Shown: positions 62,001-64,000 of the stretch, piece after piece
How the letters are laid out: every line of letters starts with the position of its first letter
Numbering within the stretch: the stretch's first letter is position 1
DNA from: Bacteroidota bacterium
GTDB lineage: Bacteria > Bacteroidota > Bacteroidia > Cytophagales > Spirosomataceae
Assembly (NCBI GenBank): GCA_020161355.1
Contig: JAIUOF010000003.1
Coordinates: 186,001 to 250,000, forward strand
Direction: 5' to 3'
Length of the DNA stretch: 64,000 bases
Position numbers and translations under genes: made by a program
The notes under the pieces: model-generated
The model's database searches: none
Told to the model about the DNA's origin: nothing
The model's input: the letters and a program-made list of their open reading frames with translations, nothing else

Positions 62001-64000
62001 GGTAATATCCACATTTGTGGCAGTATTTGGACCTGAGTTTTGAACATTAATGGTATATGTCAAAATATCACCTACTCTAACATTTCCTGCACTTACAAAT
62101 TTCCTCAGACTTATATCAGCAACAGGGCTTGGGATAATCACATTGATAACCTCATCGTCATCATCATCTTCGTTCAACAATGCTCCGTTATTCGGTGATG
62201 AATCTGGGTCATGTTGATCTGAGGCAATAACTTCAACTATATTAATAATATTTCCTTCGGTTGAAACCAGTGTATTATAAGTATATGTCAACGTTTGTCC
62301 CGGTGCGATTGCCGGAACTGTCATGGTTAACGTATCATTGTTATTTGCAAACGTCGGACTTGAGTCAAACGACAAACCATCAGGAAGAATATCTCTCAAT
62401 ACTACATTTGTGGCTGTATCAGGTCCAGCATTAGAAACATTTACTGTGTATTGAATTACATCCCCTAAAATCACAATTCTACGGTCTGCAGTTTTAATTA
62501 ATGATATATCAGCTACTTTCAAACAGCTAATTTCTGTAATTGTAGTAGTTGAAGGATCACTGTAACATCCGGCACCTGACCTTTCAAACAAATAGTAGGT
62601 TCCTGCACCAACGGCTGACGGTGTCGACACCAAAGGCGATGAGGATGTATTTCCTGTATGCCATTCAAATACACCACCAACAGTGGTCGTACCATTGGTT
62701 ATATATGCAGAAAGATTAGCAGTTTCAGTATCACAAATTTGAACCGATGGTGTGCTCACAGGAGTCAGTGGCCTCGGATTAACATTTATCGAGATTGCCG
62801 TTCTGTTATTTGGACAAGTAGGCGGAACAGAATCCAACTGAGCATAATAAACAGTTGAAGCAGTTGGGCTAAGTGTCAAACTTTGTCCGCTGTTAGTAGC
62901 ATATGCCATTGTACCTCCTGTAGGAGCAAGATACCATTGAATACCTGTACCGTCTGAAGAAGTGGCTGTCAATACAGTACTTTCTCCATTACATATATCA
63001 TTATCAGTTGCAGAAATCGTCTGAATTGTAGGACAAACCAATAGATAAAGTGCAGCATCTACTGTATTGAATATAGCTCCAGAGGTAATCGTAAATGTAT
63101 TGGAAATTCCTGTTGTAGGGTCAATATCACTATCAATTGCGTCATTGGCTCCTACATTAGCAGCTGAACCTAAATAACCAGATGGTATTCCCACTACAAT
63201 CCTGTAATTACCGGGTACCAAATTACTAAACTGATAATTTCCACTTGCATTTGTGGTTGTTGAGGCCACAAATGTTCCGGTTGAAGTCTGCAAGGTGACT
63301 GCAACGCTTGGTAAACCGGATTCTCCTACATCCTGTAATCCGTTTTTATTGATATCGTTCCATACCAAATCGCCCACCGTACCATAAGCAGTTACAGTAA
63401 ATGTCTCGAAATCTGAATCATCTTCATCACCTCCAAGTTTTCCATTTTCCAGAATATTATTATCCAGCGTATTATTATCGTTTCCAACAATATTATCCGG
63501 AGTGGAATCAAAATCTGTAACATCCTCACCAGATGAACCCTTGTTACCGCTAATCTCAGCTCGGTTGGTAATGCTTCCCCCCACAAAAGATGGACTCACT
63601 ATAAATGAGATTGGTATGGTGACATTAGCCCCAGAAATGAGGGATAGGTTTGGATTGTTATAGGTTGCCAAACTTCCCACCTGAGTCCAGGCGGTGTCGT
63701 TGAGCATTAAACCAGCCGGAATGTAATCTGTCAGAGCTATTTGTGTAGCATTGACTGTACCCTGATTATATAAATTTAAGTTGAAAGTAATACCCATTCC
63801 CGGATATACTGTACCGGCCGAAGCACGTGTTTTGGATAATGCAAGGTCAAAAACAGGAGCTGCAGAAACCGTTACGTTTGAAATATCAAAATCATCTTCG
63901 TCACCTCCCAATTTACCGTTTTGGGTAATCATATCATCAACCGATGTACTGTCATTGGAAGCATTATTGTCAAGATCAGAATCCCAATCAGAAATCGCTT
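56073..64000 (-). CDS. Giant multi-repeat surface protein, T9SS type B (gliding-motility-type) C-terminus, 5'-truncated
   Basis: The frame is open to the window edge. An ATG at 63932 is internal, since upstream codons read ISDWDSDLDNNASNDST in the same Asp-rich linker style, so more than 2640 residues are present and the start lies outside. From N to C the protein has DUF11-type repeats (YNQGTVNATQIALTDYIPAG), an SdrD B-like domain (GDLVWNDINKNGLQDVGESG), more DUF11 units and ten ~75-residue Ig-like repeats. Five ~150-residue repeats with Asp-rich linkers follow, then a type B sorting domain (EIYIYNRWFHLVYHS ... GTYFYVVTS ... GFITVAKE). It is probably a surface adhesin exported with the adjacent PorP/SprF proteins. 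Confidence 0.88.
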   Translation of the reverse strand, partial: AISDWDSDLDNNASNDSTSVDDMITQNGKLGGDEDDFDISNVTVSAAPVFDLALSKTRASAGTVYPGMGITFNLNLYNQGTVNATQIALTDYIPAGLMLNDTAWTQVGSLATYNNPNLSLISGANVTIPISFIVSPSFVGGSITNRAEISGNKGSSGEDVTDFDSTPDNIVGNDNNTLDNNILENGKLGGDEDDSDFETFTVTAYGTVGDLVWNDINKNGLQDVGESGLPSVAVTLQTSTGTFVASTTTNASGNYQFSNLVPGNYRIVVGIPSGYLGSAANVGANDAIDSDIDPTTGISNTFTITSGAIFNTVDAALYLLVCPTIQTISATDNDICNGESTVLTATSSDGTGIQWYLAPTGGTMAYATNSGQSLTLSPTASTVYYAQLDSVPPTCPNNRTAISINVNPRPLTPVSTPSVQICDTETANLSAYITNGTTTVGGVFEWHTGNTSSSPLVSTPSAVGAGTYYLFERSGAGCYSDPSTTTITEISCLKVADISLIKTADRRIVILGDVIQYTVNVSNAGPDTATNVVLRDILPDGLSFDSSPTFANNNDTLTMTVPAIAPGQTLTYTYNTLVSTEGNIINIVEVIASDQHDPDSSPNNGALLNEDDDDDEVINVIIPSPVADISLRKFVSAGNVRVGDILTYTINVQNSGPNTATNVDITDVLPAGLSYLSSTGANSFTISGDSIVATLNSLPPFTDVDITINATVTGTGTILNTAQVTASDQPDPDSTPNAGVNEDDDDAVSVVSTQPCNPSVPVISATNLFICTGQSTTLSAINCNGTVIWSNGQTGNSITVSPVVVTTYYAQCQVGTCVSSASNNVQININSIAPPSISASSTTVCAGGTVTLTATGCSGSVRWSNGVIGNSVDVSPTLASTSYTAECIVGACTSNPSTAVVILLSASPSTPSIGVTTSSICQGQSVTLIANNCTGTINWSDGQTGSSITVTPLVTTTYSATCSAGSCVSPVSNSLTITVNPLPSPAINASRTVTCGGEPVTLTATGCTSNILWSTGSTQSEIVVTPNVTTTYTLSCGNGVCSATAQRTITVGGLGETPTLTATNTNICSGGSTTLSASSCTGTINWALTSNTSNIIHTGATYTVTPTDTTSYTALCSTGTGCTGSANIVINVQTQPSAPIISSGSSTICLGDSTVISGFNCSGTLNWSNGSTGISFIAKPTVTTTYTATCTVNGCSSVASAPVTVTVGSSNPVINASTLNICTGGSSVLSVNNCGGTLLWSTGSTASSITVSPATTTTYSVQCTSGSCSRTVSATVNVSVGLQPTIAASETNICTGSSVQLNAGNCAGGILTWSTGESTNSITVSPVATTTYSVTCEIGTCSQSASVTINVSSAQTPTIAATATSICVGQSVTLTVSNCSSGISWNTGSTASEIVVSPTVTTNYTATCGTGTCARSASQSITVGNSITPPAISASQTTICPSSNVILTATGCSGTVIWSDNSRGAEITVSPSATTSYSAICDNGTCQSPQSNTVTITVSGTGIQSPTVHASMANTCPATTVNLAMSVTSLPVTSGGVFEFHSGSSSTSPLITNPTTVSAGSYYAFEKSTSGCYSSPALVVVTINNCNINQGDADIQVNIMGNKSYIVIGDTVIYTLTVKNNGPTDASNVIFENIIPEGLAIVSGTPGLLMVGSKLQGVIPALSVGATRTYTYSAKITGAGQIVNVINKVSADQNDPITNNNTDSFTVECTTCQQTCIATSLKADTLRQSNGTYNIKFTALLKNCGNTPLDSVELDENLSTMFASPTQFTMVQAPKVGTGSTLVGNSAFNGSSNIALLNRNSSKLPVGKTDTVTFVINLQPNGEDGPFSTNSFAKGVGKTQFGIDQQVSDVSNDGLIVNKDLSDPTIVRLYKSPAIGLALAIIDTVKLFDGSYNVQFQAIVKNTGSLALTNVIVKDTLANYFKLPASYEIAISPSTNDNSSLVVNPAYNGLDDVNLTTGTSTLPIGKSDTIWFKMNLKPSTIKEFIDRAVVEGVGTYPNGSTETVIDYSNTGFDPTAPGNEPTKLILGEDSTPTACIGAALAAVKKAKQEDGTYNITYQAIIGNCGNVNLTNVSVCDTLATTFNAPTEVKMVKKPFVGQGSTLLADTTFNGVNNTCLLKSGSTLAPGKVDTVSWTINVKLNSNNGPFRNNITVKANSPSSTVVSDISNDGIDPAPEGSLPTILNFNDNVSDSLIGLAKELLSIKKVDGSLAKFDVEFRFVIKNYGIVGFNRLQLQDNIAQTFGPKVGIDTVIIKDASTGLVPNANFTGKGDLVNLLDEPSSSLPTNTSRTINLVVRVDLTHADTLKYENIAMAWAPYPNGSSMAEDASTDGSNPDFDLSGTPGDDSDPTPIDFTGFHTLARLTPFGIAKSVDSVSSADGSYLLSYKIIVKNYSTVDMDSVQLVDDLANVFSNNTQFVVVGNPIVKDTSTLVVNPDFDGDKDKNMLIAKLSKLKAGVSDTLTFKVKVANQDAEAQTYLNVVDGKAWLGDSLVTDKSTAGFDPDFTPDGNPGNDSEPTGITLPVAKEDTSAVVVVVQDGLSPDGNLLNDVLTIKDKDNKVILTADDNIEIYIYNRWFHLVYHSANYIADFEAGKGWDGKTNVEGIRVKDGKFVADGTYFYVVTSTNKRLFGGKPQTGFITVAKE
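56600..58860 (-). repeat. Five ~150-residue protein repeats with Asp-rich linkers
   Basis: Five homologous units open with CIATSL, IGLALA, CIGAAL, IGLAKE and FGIAKS. Each has an xxDGxYxxxF/Y strand, an N-x-G core (VKNTGSLALTNVIVKD) and a closing linker such as DISNDGIDPAPEGSLPT. They are DUF11-like surface modules; the Asp-rich linkers may bind calcium (inference). Confidence 0.75.
59500..61740 (-). repeat. Ten tandem ~75-residue Ig-like repeats
   Basis: Ten consecutive units follow the pattern P-x-I-x-A-(S/T)-x-x-x-I/V-C-x-G-x-x-V-x-L-x-A-x-x-C-x-G-x-I-x-W-S-x-G-x-(T)-x-x-x-I-x-V-(S/T)-P-x-x-T-T-x-Y-x-x-x-C-x-x-G-x-C. Each has four conserved cysteines, implying two disulfides per unit. Sequence varies between units, so they are old duplications rather than a recent expansion. 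Confidence 0.8.

Overview
This 64 kb window comes from a Bacteroidota chromosome, most likely a gliding or T9SS-bearing Cytophagales relative (class-level placement is inference). The evidence is type IX secretion (T9SS) C-terminal sorting domains, two PorP/SprF-like proteins, an OmpA/PD40 envelope protein, CarboxypepD_reg TonB-dependent receptor architecture, LytTR two-component regulation and generally AT-rich DNA. No rRNA, tRNA, CRISPR array, insertion sequence or integrase was seen.

Layout. (1) 1-13.4 kb: the end of a DUF983 gene, thioredoxin, a TonB-dependent receptor, a Gfo/Idh/MocA oxidoreductase, a small lipoprotein, a 1894-residue Ig-like T9SS protein and a PiT phosphate transporter. 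(2) 13.5-24.5 kb: a pectin/rhamnogalacturonan utilisation locus with an alpha/beta esterase, KdgF-type cupin, four GH88/GH105 unsaturated uronyl hydrolases, a CE8 pectinesterase, a GntR regulator, rhamnose mutarotase and an Ldh-family dehydrogenase. It has no SusC/SusD pair. A CE12-type rhamnogalacturonan acetylesterase lies apart at 44.3-45.0 kb. (3) 24.6-29.2 kb, minus strand: a tightly packed five-gene operon led by a stand-alone LytTR protein and encoding four secreted proteins of unusual type, followed upstream by a LytS/LytR-like sensor and response regulator (29.3-32.0 kb).

(4) 32.2-36.9 kb, minus strand: the most interesting region. A compact, very AT-rich four-gene operon encodes a C5 cytosine DNA methyltransferase, an HD-domain protein, an ORC/STAND-like P-loop ATPase and a 297-residue protein that appears to be two Rossmann-like halves. 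No restriction endonuclease is recognisable, so this is a candidate uncharacterised defence (modification plus NTP-dependent effector) system. (5) 37.3-43.2 kb: a 43-residue ORF resembling the leader of lasso-type RiPP precursors, then two secreted starch/glucan-related proteins (one a 1303-residue GH13 enzyme) and a glycerophosphodiesterase.

(6) 43.3-51.1 kb, minus strand: DUF4199 and membrane LuxR genes, the CE12 esterase, and the 2-oxoglutarate dehydrogenase set lpd, sucB, sucA. (7) 51.4-64 kb, minus strand: PorP/SprF, OmpA/PD40, PorP/SprF, and a giant repeat-rich, probably T9SS type B surface protein that runs off the right edge. The giant protein is likely the secreted or surface partner of the SprF-like proteins.

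All functional calls rest on motif recognition by eye. No database search was run, and base-composition statements come from counting single 60-base lines.
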